Shown: piece by piece, positions 24,115-32,952 of the stretch
Layout of the letters: each line of letters begins with the position of its first letter
How positions within the stretch are numbered: position 1 is the first letter of the stretch
Source: an uncultured bacterium
GTDB taxonomy: Bacteria > Bacillota_I > Bacilli_A > RF39 > UBA660
Length of the DNA stretch: 64,000 nucleotides
NCBI GenBank assembly: GCA_946560065.1
Contig: CAMNUE010000008.1
Span: forward strand, 1 to 64,000
Direction: 5' to 3'
Position numbers and translations under genes: made by a program
The notes under the pieces: model-generated
What the model was told of the DNA's origin: nothing
The model's input: the letters and a program-made list of their open reading frames with translations, nothing else
Databases searched by the model: none

Positions 24115-24465
24115 TTAATTCTCCTCTTCTTTATTAAATTTATTTCCTATTACTTCAAAATTATTAGATATTCTCTTGCTTATGTTAAAGCCAGCGCTCA
24201 TTTTACCTATATTCCATTTAACTGTTTTATAATGACTTCCATAAGGTCTTCCATCTTGATAATTTTGACATTTTAAAATATCTTCTTCAAATATCTTCAC
24301 ACCATTCTTATCTTTTAATCCTGTATATTGGCAGATTGTTTTTGGTATTACTTGATAAAATTGTTCTGTATCTTCTGTAATATAATATTTATCTTTCTCT
24401 TTACATAAAGAACCATAAATCCATTCTAAATTGTCAGTTCTTTTTGCTTTAAATAGTATCTCTCT
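24115..24465 (-). CDS. YopX family protein lacking a normal start codon
   Basis: The reading frame from 24465 encodes a complete YopX-like protein (REILFKAKRTDNLEW ... YTGLKDKNGVKIFEEDILKC), but where the initiator Met should be there is the TAG stop of the upstream gene in the same frame. The first conventional start is a GTG at 24300, inside the conserved core. Either an unusual start (ATA, ATC or similar) is used, or low-level readthrough of the TAG makes a fusion, or a small insertion has destroyed the start: removing five bases (AATAG) would restore ATGAGAGAG. YopX proteins are small phage proteins of unknown role. Confidence 0.6.
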   Translation of the reverse strand, partial: REILFKAKRTDNLEWIYGSLCKEKDKYYITEDTEQFYQVIPKTICQYTGLKDKNGVKIFEEDILKCQNYQDGRPYGSHYKTVKWNIGKMSAGFNISKRISNNFEVIGNKFNKEEEN

Positions 24466-24948
24466 CTATTCATATTCAAACCTACTCTTCCTGTTTAAAT
24501 CCCTTTGCATACTTCTTAACATTGATGACAAAATAACTTCTTTATCAGCTTTAAGTTCTTGTTTTCTAGCTTGTTTTATACACAGTAGTTGATCGTATAC
24601 ATCATAAACATAATTATTTTCTCCATAAGTAGGTGTCTTAATTGGTACATAAACACCAACATTTGGATATTCATTGTATAATTCGTTTTTAATCTTTTCA
24701 TATAGTTCATAAGGCATAACAAAATAGTTTTTATTACCGAAGAAAGATAATGCATTTTTACTATGAAAATCTTGCACTGATTGTTTTATTTCAAAGCAAT
24801 GTATTTCTCTTTGACAGTTATACATAACACAATCCACTATCTCTTTTCCATACCAACCATAAGTACACTCAAATACGAAGAAGTCATTTCTATCATTAAA
24901 TTTCTTTTCAAGTAGTCTTTCTAAGTCCTTGGTTGTTTGAGTTTTCAT
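24466..24948 (-). CDS. MmcB/PDDEXK-like nuclease-fold protein
   Basis: 160 aa. KEIVDCVMYNCQREIHCFEIKQSVQDFHS matches the D...ExK core of MmcB/VRR-NUC-type PDDEXK nucleases, followed by NYFVMPYELYEKIKNEL. Such proteins take part in DNA repair or processing. It overlaps the next upstream gene by four bases (ATGA). Its TAG stop is in frame with the YopX frame downstream. Confidence 0.65.
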   Translation of the reverse strand: MKTQTTKDLERLLEKKFNDRNDFFVFECTYGWYGKEIVDCVMYNCQREIHCFEIKQSVQDFHSKNALSFFGNKNYFVMPYELYEKIKNELYNEYPNVGVYVPIKTPTYGENNYVYDVYDQLLCIKQARKQELKADKEVILSSMLRSMQRDLNRKSRFEYE

Positions 24949-25301
24949 ATTTTATAAATCTCTCTTTCAAATTGTTCTTTAGTTAGGATAGTTTTTATAT
25001 CTTTAGTATTTTTTATATAAACCCATTCACAAGTATCTATATCAAAATACGAATAACAATCAGCTTGATATAGGACTTTATACCCATTAACATAGTCTCC
25101 TACTTTAATCAAATCGATTGGTTTATGACTAGGCTCTTCAATTATATCTTCTTCACACAATGAACCTAAATCGATGCACCCATCTCCGTCTTGTTTTTTC
25201 AACTTATATAAATATTTCCACTTAGTTTTATTTTCATCTATTTTATAAATTTGTTTTATTCCATTTATAGCCCTGACATACATTCCTACTTCAATTTTCA
25301 T
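24945..25301 (-). CDS. Hypothetical phage protein with two small beta modules
   Basis: 118 aa. Two similar openings, VGMYVRAINGIKQIYKI and VGDYVNGYKVLYQADCY, suggest a duplicated SH3-like barrel, and ILTKEQFEREIYKI ends it. This type of protein is common in Clostridia and Bacilli phages; no function is known to me. Confidence 0.65.
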   Translation of the reverse strand: MKIEVGMYVRAINGIKQIYKIDENKTKWKYLYKLKKQDGDGCIDLGSLCEEDIIEEPSHKPIDLIKVGDYVNGYKVLYQADCYSYFDIDTCEWVYIKNTKDIKTILTKEQFEREIYKI

Positions 25302-25510
25302 TATTTATTCTCCTGTAATTTACCACCTAGTATGTTCAAACCAAGTGGCTTAGAATTAATATAGTAAATCAGCATTCCATTATAATATAGTGATAAATTA
25401 GTTGTTCCTTCAAGTATTGTACTATTTGTTAATCCATAAGTCCTATGATGTCCTAATGCATAACTAATATCTTTGATATTATATTTTTGTTGTCTAGTTT
25501 GTTTTTTCAT
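25301..25510 (-). CDS. Hypothetical small phage protein
   Basis: 69 aa, not recognised. Basic N-terminus (KKQTRQQKYNIK) and a central segment rich in Tyr, Thr and Leu. Tightly spaced within the early operon (1-base overlap with the next gene), with TAGGAGGTAGTA before the ATG. Confidence 0.6.
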   Translation of the reverse strand: MKKQTRQQKYNIKDISYALGHHRTYGLTNSTILEGTTNLSLYYNGMLIYYINSKPLGLNILGGKLQENK

Positions 25511-25519
25511 TACTACCTC

Positions 25520-25834
25520 CTACCATCTCATCAAATCAAAAATTGTATATCGTCCATTATTCTTTAAAATGTATTTTGCAATCTCATTTGCACCATTTCT
25601 TCCAATACCTTTTGACATTAATAACTTAATTAATTTCTTTCTTGTCAACTTAACATCACTTTTAAAATTAAAAGTAGACTTCATTTGTGTAACGCTAGTA
25701 TTCTTGCAAGGGTCTAATTCATAAGGTGAATTACAATCAACCTCATCAAACTCTATTGTTCCCTCTAACTCCATTTGATTTCCTTTTTCATCGACCATTA
25801 GAAATTGTTGTGGCTTTAATATATTTGTATGCAC
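25520..25834 (-). CDS. Hypothetical phage protein
   Basis: 104 aa, not recognised. An acidic first half (GTIEFDEVDCNSPYELDPCKN) is followed by a basic helical half (KLTRKKLIKLLMSKGIGRNGANEIAKYIL) that may be a small nucleic-acid-binding helix pair. It overlaps the neighbouring coiled-coil gene by one base. Confidence 0.6.
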   Translation of the reverse strand: MHTNILKPQQFLMVDEKGNQMELEGTIEFDEVDCNSPYELDPCKNTSVTQMKSTFNFKSDVKLTRKKLIKLLMSKGIGRNGANEIAKYILKNNGRYTIFDLMRW

Positions 25835-26208
25835 TACTTCTCATCTCCTAAATGATTATCTATTATTTGTAAACACTCTTTTTGAAACTGTTTTTGTGTA
25901 TCACTATCGAAGGTTTCTCCATAACATAATATTTTATCTTTTATTTCATTTAGTGCTTGTTTTAATGATACATTTTTTCTTATTATTTTATAATTTTGTT
26001 CTATCAGTTTTTTGTTATCAACTCGTTGTCTTGAATTTCTTGTATCTTTATTTTTATCCCATTGTTTTAATTTGTGATTTTCTTTTTCTAAAATAGCAAT
26101 ATATTTTTTAACAACTTCAAATTGTTCCTTTTGAGTAGTATATTTGGTATCTTTTAAGGAACAATTTAATAGCATATATAAAGCATCTTCTACTTCTTTT
26201 TCACTCAT
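25834..26208 (-). CDS. Hypothetical coiled-coil phage protein
   Basis: 124 aa, mostly helical with a Lys/Gln-rich coiled-coil centre (KEQFEVVKKYIAILEKENHK; KLIEQNYKIIRKNVSLKQAL). Such proteins are common in early phage operons. No function can be given. Confidence 0.6.
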   Translation of the reverse strand: MSEKEVEDALYMLLNCSLKDTKYTTQKEQFEVVKKYIAILEKENHKLKQWDKNKDTRNSRQRVDNKKLIEQNYKIIRKNVSLKQALNEIKDKILCYGETFDSDTQKQFQKECLQIIDNHLGDEK

Positions 26209-26218
26209 ACTTCCTACC

Positions 26219-27073
26219 TTATTTTAAAAATTCATCAATGTTCATCATTGAACTACTTCCACTTGCTTTAGGAAGTTCTCCATTCCATTTTTCGATAAAT
26301 TTTTCCTTAATAATATTATCTGTTAAGGTTTGTTGTTTCAATTGATTTGCTGCTTGTTCAGCTTCAGCTTTTACCAATTTTTTTTCGGCTTCTATTTTTT
26401 CTTTTTCTAATTCTTGTTGTGCCTTTAAGACATTTTGTTCTGCTACTGCTTTTTGTTCTATTGCTTGATTATAAGATTCACTAAAATCAAAATTGTTAAT
26501 CGCTACTGACACACTATTAATTCCATAAGAATTTATTCTATTATTTAACGTATTATTTATATCTAAAGATATATCACTTCTTTTTGTTACTAATTCTTCT
26601 GATGTATACTTTGAAATAACACTTTTGATAGTTTCTTGTATAGCGGGTTCTAAAATTGTATTTTGATAGTCTGTACCAACTTTTTTATACAATTCTAATG
26701 TTTTTGTTCCATCAATTTGATAATTAATTGAAACTTTAATATTATTTACTATTTGCATATCTTTAGTTGAGGTAGTTAAAGCATCCTTATTTTCATATTT
26801 TTGAACTTTAATATTTATTTTAGTTATTTTCTCAAATGGAGATTTTGATATTAATCCCTCTTTCTTAGTTGTATTAACTATTTTTCCAAATCTTGTTTTA
26901 ATTCCTATTTCTCCTGTTTTTATCGTGGAAAAACAACCAAATAATATAATTAATAACCAACATAGTCCAAACAACATTCTTGGTCTTATTTTCCATTCTT
27001 CTAATTCTAAATCTAATCCTAAAATTCCTATTGTAATTATTGCTAATGTTAAACTTACTATTATTAATATCAT
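26219..27073 (-). CDS. SPFH / band 7 (prohibitin-like) membrane protein
   Basis: 284 aa. Two hydrophobic segments at the N-terminus (about 1-22 and 34-50), then a band 7 domain starting TGEIGIKTRFGKIVNTTKKEGL and including ISLDINNTLNNRINSYGINSVSVAINNFDFS, then a Glu/Lys/Ala coiled coil (QKAVAEQNVLKAQQELEKEK). Prohibitin-like proteins form large membrane rings. Phage-encoded versions are known but unexplained; together with LemA nearby they suggest a membrane-directed lysogeny or exclusion function. Confidence 0.85.
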   Translation of the reverse strand: MILIIVSLTLAIITIGILGLDLELEEWKIRPRMLFGLCWLLIILFGCFSTIKTGEIGIKTRFGKIVNTTKKEGLISKSPFEKITKINIKVQKYENKDALTTSTKDMQIVNNIKVSINYQIDGTKTLELYKKVGTDYQNTILEPAIQETIKSVISKYTSEELVTKRSDISLDINNTLNNRINSYGINSVSVAINNFDFSESYNQAIEQKAVAEQNVLKAQQELEKEKIEAEKKLVKAEAEQAANQLKQQTLTDNIIKEKFIEKWNGELPKASGSSSMMNIDEFLK

Positions 27074-27091
27074 TTTTTACCTTCTTTCTTT

Positions 27092-28522
27092 TCAAAATAA
27101 TTCTTTAAATATAGCCATCAAAACATTTACTACAATGCTATCTCCAGCTAGATGGTATAAACTACAATCACTCTGATTTCTAGATATTTTCTCAAAATCT
27201 TCATCTTTTACACCCATCAAGCGAAAACATTCTTTAGGTGTTAATTTACGTATTCTTAAATCATTTTGTTTAACCACTCCACCTCCAGCACTTGTACTGG
27301 ATCCACAATTCGTTCCTAATGTTGAAAAATAACCATTTTCATCATTAATATTTTTAATATTACTTTTTACAATTGTTCCCACTTCACAATTAGTAGTAAG
27401 TGTCTGTGACTTTTCTTTTTGTACAGTACCTCTATGATGTGTCATTCGACTTGATATATCTATTCCATCTCCCATTGTTGCTTCTAGATAACCTTTTTTT
27501 GTTGCATTTTTTACTTTAATAAAATTATTAGTTGCTTGATGTCCTTCGTTTGTAACTATGGTATTTGCTAATTGCCTTTCATTTACTTTTTTTAAAGAAC
27601 TTTCAAATCTATCTTTTCTAGGAAATTTAATATCATCTTTTAAAAAACATTTAATTGCATTTTCACTCAAATAAAATCTTTCATCAACTTCATTTTCTAA
27701 CATATCTTTTAATTTCAGTTTTAATGGTATTGGTTTAGGAAATGTGTAAGAATAATCACCTAAAATACTTATCATAAAACATCTGTTCCTCGTTTGCGGT
27801 ATTCCATAGTCAGTTGCAATTAAGTCTTGAAAGTAATTCTTATATCCTAATTCTTCTAGTTTCAATTTCCATTTATTAAAGTCATCTACATTTTTTGTGC
27901 CATGAACTTGTGGTACGTTTTCCATTAATAATACTTCTGGCATACTACCTAATTCTTTGCACTCACAAAGTATTCTTTCGACTTCCCATAACATACCACT
28001 ACGTGTAGATGTATCACTCATCCCTTTTCCTCTTCCAGCTAAACTTAAATCTTGACATGGAAATGAATAAGTAAGTATGTAAGTAAACTTATCAGTATCG
28101 ACAATATCTAAATCTTTACCTTCTATTTGTTGAATATTCACTAAATTTCTTGTAGCTATTATATTATTATAAATATGTCTCGAGTTCTTGCTGTTCTTTT
28201 TAATTTCATCATAAGTCATCGGTCTATTATAGTCTCTTGAAATTCCACAATTATATAAGAAATTATTAATCTCTATTATAGAAAAATCACTTGAATAGTC
28301 GTTGTTATCCTCTCCAAAATGCACATCTTTATATGCTTGAATACTTTTGACTGCCCATTCACAGATTTTCCAATGTTCAAATTCTACACCTAGGTATTTT
28401 AATGCTAATGCTTGACTTCCATATCCAGCAAAGAGTTCTATTAATCTTATTGGTTTATTTATTTTATATGTTGGATATAAAAATTCAAATATAGTACTAT
28501 TCACTATTCCAATACCTTTCAC
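27092..28522 (-). CDS. DNA (cytosine-5) methyltransferase
   Basis: 476 aa. C5 methyltransferase motifs in order: I (IELFAGYGSQALAL), IV with the catalytic Cys (YSFPCQDLSLAGRG), VI (LLMENVPQVHG), VIII (QTRNRCFM), a target-recognition region, and IX-X (RKLTPKECFRLMG; AGDSIVVNVL). No cognate restriction gene is adjacent, so it is probably an orphan enzyme protecting phage DNA. The start is a GTG: 28522 overlaps the upstream gene, while the GTG at 28504 has a better AAAGG site. Confidence 0.92.
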   Translation of the reverse strand: MKGIGIVNSTIFEFLYPTYKINKPIRLIELFAGYGSQALALKYLGVEFEHWKICEWAVKSIQAYKDVHFGEDNNDYSSDFSIIEINNFLYNCGISRDYNRPMTYDEIKKNSKNSRHIYNNIIATRNLVNIQQIEGKDLDIVDTDKFTYILTYSFPCQDLSLAGRGKGMSDTSTRSGMLWEVERILCECKELGSMPEVLLMENVPQVHGTKNVDDFNKWKLKLEELGYKNYFQDLIATDYGIPQTRNRCFMISILGDYSYTFPKPIPLKLKLKDMLENEVDERFYLSENAIKCFLKDDIKFPRKDRFESSLKKVNERQLANTIVTNEGHQATNNFIKVKNATKKGYLEATMGDGIDISSRMTHHRGTVQKEKSQTLTTNCEVGTIVKSNIKNINDENGYFSTLGTNCGSSTSAGGGVVKQNDLRIRKLTPKECFRLMGVKDEDFEKISRNQSDCSLYHLAGDSIVVNVLMAIFKELF

Positions 28523-28670
28523 AGATTGTAGATTTATAAAAATCGTTAGGTTGTAATTGATAACATTGATGATCTATTAACATATCTATAGTTTCAAAGA
28601 AAAGAATTCCTATAAAAAGAACTACAATTATTGATAAAAATATTAGTACACCTATTGTTGCTTTTTTCAT
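28497..28670 (-). CDS. 57-aa single-pass membrane protein
   Basis: ATG at 28670, 57 codons, ending inside the start of the cytosine methyltransferase gene. One transmembrane segment (ATIGVLIFLSIIVVLFIGILFF) and a short hydrophilic tail with two Cys. No strong ribosome site, but it begins 2 bases before the end of the preceding gene, so translational coupling is likely. Confidence 0.55.
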   Translation of the reverse strand: MKKATIGVLIFLSIIVVLFIGILFFETIDMLIDHQCYQLQPNDFYKSTICERYWNSE

Positions 28671-28671
28671 A

Positions 28672-28947
28672 TTAAATCAACCCCATTTCATTTTCTAAAG
28701 AATCTCTATTATAATTCTCCTTTTTTGTAGAGTTCTTTTCTCTATATTCTTTAGAATTTAATAAAGTATCTTCTATATAATGTCCATTAACACGGTTTAT
28801 TAACTTGTCAATAAGAAACACTTCATAATTGTATAGTTCTTTAGTGATTTTTCCTTGTTCCATTTCTTCTTGCTTTTTTTGTTTTGCATATTCTAATACT
28901 CTAATAAAATCTCCTTTTTCATAAGGACTGCACTTTATAATAACCAT
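28672..28947 (-). CDS. Hypothetical small phage protein
   Basis: 91 aa, helical and charged (DFIRVLEYAKQKKQEEMEQGK). Not recognised. It sits between two very small early genes, with AGAAGGATTAAATT before the ATG. Confidence 0.6.
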   Translation of the reverse strand: MVIIKCSPYEKGDFIRVLEYAKQKKQEEMEQGKITKELYNYEVFLIDKLINRVNGHYIEDTLLNSKEYREKNSTKKENYNRDSLENEMGLI

Positions 28948-28950
28948 AAT

Positions 28951-29091
28951 TTAATCCTTCTCATATTCAATTGATTCTATTATCGACATATCAATTATTT
29001 GTTTTAATAATTCTTTTAACTCTTTTATTTCTGAATCATATTTATATTTTAATCGTAATGATATATTTACTGCTTGTTCTTCAGTTCTCAT
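28951..29091 (-). CDS. 46-aa phage protein
   Basis: ATG at 29091 with GGAGAAAATT upstream; product starts MRTEEQAVNISLRLKYKYDS and is a single charged helix. It fills the gap between two early genes in the same direction. No function known. Confidence 0.6.
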   Translation of the reverse strand: MRTEEQAVNISLRLKYKYDSEIKELKELLKQIIDMSIIESIEYEKD

Positions 29092-29093
29092 TT

Positions 29094-29447
29094 TTAATTT
29101 TCTCCATTCATTTCTTTAATAATTCCATTTATTAACTCTGCTAATTTTTCTCCTGTTTCATTATTCATTCTTAGCTTTTCTTGTATATAACCTACATCTT
29201 TTATGGTATCTGCCCTAAATCCATAGCTTGTATAATCTATTATGCTTACAAATAAATAATCTTGTTTTATTCCTCTTTGGAATATTCCACTTTTATTGCT
29301 AAGACCTAATTTGAAAATAATATCAAAGTGAGTATATATTTCATCTGTCCATCCTATCCCCACCGCTTTATCTTCTTTTAAAAGTTTAGCAATTTCTTTA
29401 TATGTTTTTTCTCCATTTATAACCTCGTCATATTCGCTATAATTCAT
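29094..29447 (-). CDS. Hypothetical phage protein
   Basis: 117 aa, not recognised. Mixed alpha/beta pattern (DIIFKLGLSNKSGIFQRGIKQ, LFVSIIDYTSYGFRADTIKD). It shares the operon with the adenine-type methyltransferase and ends two bases before the next ORF. Confidence 0.6.
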   Translation of the reverse strand: MNYSEYDEVINGEKTYKEIAKLLKEDKAVGIGWTDEIYTHFDIIFKLGLSNKSGIFQRGIKQDYLFVSIIDYTSYGFRADTIKDVGYIQEKLRMNNETGEKLAELINGIIKEMNGEN

Positions 29448-29459
29448 ATAATTACTCCT

Positions 29460-30344
29460 CTATATAAAATCAAATATTGTTGATTGAGATTCATTCTCTA
29501 CTTCTTTTAAATTATTACAACCAACATCAAAATAACTTTTCTTTAATTCACACATGATAGTTTTTCTATCCATTTTTAGTGCTTGATAACCAACACTAAA
29601 TATTCCTCCAAATGGATCAAAAATAACTTCATTTTCATTTGAATACCAATGGATTAATTCTCTTATTAAATCTAACTGTAATGGTGTCATATGTTTTTCA
29701 TCTTTATCTTCTTTTGCTAATTTTGTATTTAAAACATCAGTTCTTGATACATTCATCCAACAAGGACTAGCTAATTCAGTCCAATGATGGAACTCATCAT
29801 CTGTGTTTTCATGCAACACATGATAATCTTGACTATCATTATCTACTTTTTGCATGATAACAACATAATCAGCCATACCAGTTCTTGTTATTTCTGCAAA
29901 CTTTTTATAACTATTCCATAGAATACTTGCTGCTTTAGTTCTTGTAGCTTCTATTTGTGGATCAGTCCATACTGTTATCTCTCCATGATAAGTCCATCCA
30001 TGCTTTTGGAATGCTTGAATCATCATTCCCCTAAAATCTATTAATCCCATAGCCCCATCCCTACCTTTAAATGTAGGTATTTGTTTAAGATGCAAACATA
30101 TCAATCTATTAGGACGTGTTATTCTATAAAGTTCTGGAATCAAATAATCTAATTGTTCAAAATATTCATCTAAATCACTTACATTTGAAAAATCTCTGAC
30201 ATCATCACTATATGTATATAAATTAGCAAATGGAAAAGATGAAATTGTTAAATCTATACAATTGTTAGGAAGTTGTTTACATACTTCAACACAATCATTG
30301 TTATAAGCAATCCAATTCTTGCCTTTTTCTTCTCTCATAACCAA
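29460..30344 (-). CDS. DNA methyltransferase (N6-adenine/N4-cytosine type)
   Basis: 294 aa, beta-class order: catalytic motif IV first (IDLTISSFPFANLYTY), SAM-binding motif I late (EVIFDPFGGIFSVGYQAL). The catalytic tetrapeptide reads SFPF where most enzymes have SPPY or DPPY; many phage members have SIPF. The gene overlaps the helicase by 10 bases. With the C5 enzyme this phage carries two orphan methyltransferases, which is common in phages that avoid host restriction. Confidence 0.88.
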   Translation of the reverse strand: MVMREEKGKNWIAYNNDCVEVCKQLPNNCIDLTISSFPFANLYTYSDDVRDFSNVSDLDEYFEQLDYLIPELYRITRPNRLICLHLKQIPTFKGRDGAMGLIDFRGMMIQAFQKHGWTYHGEITVWTDPQIEATRTKAASILWNSYKKFAEITRTGMADYVVIMQKVDNDSQDYHVLHENTDDEFHHWTELASPCWMNVSRTDVLNTKLAKEDKDEKHMTPLQLDLIRELIHWYSNENEVIFDPFGGIFSVGYQALKMDRKTIMCELKKSYFDVGCNNLKEVENESQSTIFDFI

Positions 30345-31714
30345 TTTGGCAACTCAATCATGTTACTCATAGATTCTTCATGTTTAGATGCTCCTGTTAT
30401 TTCTAGTAATTGAATATCTTTTACACTCAAATCCATGCTATTCTTCATTTGTCTTTGTTGCTCTTCCTTTCTTCTTATTGTTTCTAATATTACTTTTTCT
30501 GTTGAACCTAAAACTATATAACTGTTAACTTCTTTTGTTTGACCAAATCTATATAATCGTCTTAAAGCTTGATAATAATTTTCATAAGAATATGTTAATC
30601 CACAAAATATAACATTATGACAATTTTGAAAGTTCATTCCATATCCAAATATTTTAGGTTTGCTTATAAGTATTTGAATTTCTCCACTTTTAAATTTTTG
30701 GCTAGCTTCTTCTTTAAATTCATTTTTATCAGTTCCTCTAACTTCAATTGCTGTAGCTAATATTTTTTTTAATTCATCGGCTTCTTCATTCATATCAACC
30801 CATATTAAATATTGTTCCTTAGGATGTAAATCTATTATTTCTTTAACTCTTTTAACCCTATCCTTTATAGTGTTTTTCTTTTCTTTATAGAAAGATGTTG
30901 CACTCATCTGAATATCTCTAAATAATCCATGTTCAAAGTTATTATCTATTAAGTCAATATCAACTATTTCCTCATATTCATTTAATTTAGGTAATATATA
31001 TCCTGTATCATCAAAACCAATATCACTTGGAGTTTCTATATTTAAAGCCCAACTACTTACCCATCTCCAAAAATCAACTGTAGCATGCCCCTTTAATCTC
31101 CATTGCCCTGTTTTCATATCATTAATAAAGTAAATACTTAATGCTTGTGCACTACTCATAACATCTAGAAAATCTGCATGATTTAAAAGTTCCATATAAT
31201 CATTAGGAGCTGGAGTTGCAGTACAACATAACTTATATAATGTATTTTTAAAATGTTCTGTTATCTTAGTTCTTAATTTTCCAGTGAAATTTTTCAATAT
31301 ACTAGATTCATCTAGTACAACTCCGATAAATTGTGTCGTATCTATATTTTCTAACATCTCGTAATTAATAATGTTTATGCCATTTCTTATATCTTCATTA
31401 TTTCTTATTATTGTTACTTCATATCCTAATTTTGGTGCTTCTTCCTTTGCAGTCTGTATTGCAACTCCAAGAGGAGCAACAATTAAAACATTTTGATTAG
31501 TATTTTTATATACTTGATAAGCCCATTCTAGTTGTTGCATTGTTTTTCCTAAACCACAAGCTTCAAATAAAGCGCTTTTTCCTTTTTTTAAAGACCATTT
31601 AACACATTCTTTTTGCCATTCAAATAATTTATCATTAATATCTTTAGTATCAATGTCTATGCCTTTAGCTACTTTGTATTTTCTTTTACTATTCAAAAAC
31701 TCACTATAATTCAT
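30335..31714 (-). CDS. SNF2-like DEAD/DEAH helicase
   Basis: 459 aa. Walker A ACGLGKTMQQL, motif II in the form LDESSIL, motif III CCTATPAPN, and a C-terminal helicase domain with ISKPKIFGYGMNFQNCHNVIF and QALRRLYRFGQTKEV (motif VI, QxxRRxxR). This is the phage replication helicase of the SNF2 superfamily often found in Firmicute siphoviruses. It may remodel DNA at the replication origin or during recombination. Confidence 0.9.
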   Translation of the reverse strand: MNYSEFLNSKRKYKVAKGIDIDTKDINDKLFEWQKECVKWSLKKGKSALFEACGLGKTMQQLEWAYQVYKNTNQNVLIVAPLGVAIQTAKEEAPKLGYEVTIIRNNEDIRNGINIINYEMLENIDTTQFIGVVLDESSILKNFTGKLRTKITEHFKNTLYKLCCTATPAPNDYMELLNHADFLDVMSSAQALSIYFINDMKTGQWRLKGHATVDFWRWVSSWALNIETPSDIGFDDTGYILPKLNEYEEIVDIDLIDNNFEHGLFRDIQMSATSFYKEKKNTIKDRVKRVKEIIDLHPKEQYLIWVDMNEEADELKKILATAIEVRGTDKNEFKEEASQKFKSGEIQILISKPKIFGYGMNFQNCHNVIFCGLTYSYENYYQALRRLYRFGQTKEVNSYIVLGSTEKVILETIRRKEEQQRQMKNSMDLSVKDIQLLEITGASKHEESMSNMIELPNWL

Positions 31715-31872
31715 GACTTTTCTACCTCTTTAATTAGTTTTACTAATTTAATACAAAACTGATATAGTTGTGTTTTAGTTAGTCTAACTGTTTGATGACA
31801 CTTATTTGTTTTTTCATTAAAGTCATTTTCTATCATTTGTTTTGTTAAAATATCTATAGTATCATCTAACAT
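31711..31872 (-). CDS. 53-aa phage protein overlapping the helicase start
   Basis: ATG at 31872 inside the end of the upstream gene; 53 codons; the TGA overlaps the helicase ATG (ATGA). Helical product (MLDDTIDILTKQMIENDFNE...). Overlaps at both ends indicate a translationally coupled set of three genes. Function unknown. Confidence 0.6.
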   Translation of the reverse strand: MLDDTIDILTKQMIENDFNEKTNKCHQTVRLTKTQLYQFCIKLVKLIKEVEKS

Positions 31873-32059
31873 TAATCTTTAGTAACTCCTTTTCAATATC
31901 TTCAAAAATTGCTTGTAATAAATAAACTTTTCTACTTGGCTTTATATCGTAACTAAAAACTTCTTTAAATTCTTTTTCCATTTTTTCATAGACTTCAACT
32001 TTTTTATTGTTAATTTCTTTTTCTTTAGCTGTCATTAGCGAAAGAACTTCTCCTTTCAT
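31862..32059 (-). CDS. Hypothetical small phage protein
   Basis: 65 aa, helical and charged (AKEKEINNKKVEVYEKMEKE). Follows the NinB-like gene by four bases and overlaps the next small gene by 11. Not recognised. Confidence 0.55.
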   Translation of the reverse strand: MKGEVLSLMTAKEKEINNKKVEVYEKMEKEFKEVFSYDIKPSRKVYLLQAIFEDIEKELLKINVR

Positions 32060-32063
32060 ATAA

Positions 32064-32522
32064 TCACTTCCAATCCTTTATTAATTGTTCTATTTGAAAA
32101 TCATCTAATGTTGGAATTTCTAAGTCCTTGCAATCTGAAATTACACCATCTATTAATACTGACATTTCTTTTGTATTATATTCACTTGAACCTTTATAAA
32201 CTTTATACCAATCAGCTTCTTTATTATTAATTTGTCTCGAACACTCAAATTCATAGTATCTAAAGTAACCTGCCGGTTTTTCACCTTTTTTAACGGGAAT
32301 TAGAAGAGATTGTCCATATTTTCTCAATTCTTCAAAGTATATCTCTTCTTTACTACTACCTACAACATCTGCAATTCTTCCTATTAATTCCCACATATAA
32401 GAATTAGCATTTTTACTTCTTTTATTTCTGTGTTCAGTAATTTTCACATCATATACTTTGTTACTATCGAGATGAAATATTTTTCTTTTTATATCAACTA
32501 CTTTTCCTGTAAACTCAATCAT
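32064..32522 (-). CDS. NinB-like recombination protein
   Basis: 152 aa. HRNKRSKNANSYMWELIGRIADVVGSSKEEIYFEELRKYG and the C-terminal GSSEYNTKEMSVLIDGVISD match the NinB/YqaN-like recombination proteins of Firmicute phages, which are thought to bind DNA and work with single-strand annealing proteins. ERF and SSB genes are encoded shortly upstream, supporting a recombination module. Confidence 0.7.
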   Translation of the reverse strand: MIEFTGKVVDIKRKIFHLDSNKVYDVKITEHRNKRSKNANSYMWELIGRIADVVGSSKEEIYFEELRKYGQSLLIPVKKGEKPAGYFRYYEFECSRQINNKEADWYKVYKGSSEYNTKEMSVLIDGVISDCKDLEIPTLDDFQIEQLIKDWK

Positions 32523-32952
32523 GATATTCTACCCACTTAAAGTCTCCAGTATTAAAGATATTAAGTTGATAAGGTTCACAATATTTTAATATTCTAAAAT
32601 CTTCTTTATTATAGTTATTAGTACAATATTCATTAACTTTAATTACTTCTATATTAGAAAAATCAAAGAATTCAAAAATAGACATTTTTTTATATTCTTC
32701 TATACTTAGTGGTTTTGCATATTCACCAATAGACTTATTTAATTTACTATTTGTTTCTAAAACTACGCACATTTCTGTATTTGCTGCTCCTATTAAAAAG
32801 TGAAGTGCATTTTCTGGTTTATACTCATCATAGTTAAGAAAACAAAATCCTATAGATGTTGTTCTAGCTTGATGAACTGTATTATTTGTTAAAGTTTCTC
32901 CATTGCATAATTTAATAAATTCTAATTTTGACATAAATCTAAATATTTTCAT
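32515..32952 (-). CDS. Hypothetical phage protein
   Basis: 145 aa. It opens MKIFRFMSKLEFIKLCNGETL and contains HQARTTSIGFCFLNYDEYKPENALHFL, a pattern I associate with a widespread but uncharacterised phage family; the start resembles that of some ADP-ribosyltransferase-fold proteins, without clear catalytic residues. It overlaps both neighbours. Confidence 0.6.
   Translation of the reverse strand: MKIFRFMSKLEFIKLCNGETLTNNTVHQARTTSIGFCFLNYDEYKPENALHFLIGAANTEMCVVLETNSKLNKSIGEYAKPLSIEEYKKMSIFEFFDFSNIEVIKVNEYCTNNYNKEDFRILKYCEPYQLNIFNTGDFKWVEYHD

Noticed and set aside
24466..24468. Recoding of TAG as a sense codon throughout the phage
   Set aside because: TAG ends other phage genes at sensible places (for example 7821 and 22556), and the methyltransferase, capsid and terminase frames need no recoding.
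27092..30344. Complete restriction-modification system
   Set aside because: Two methyltransferases are present but no restriction endonuclease gene lies nearby; the small MmcB-like nuclease at 24466 is of a repair type and separated from them.
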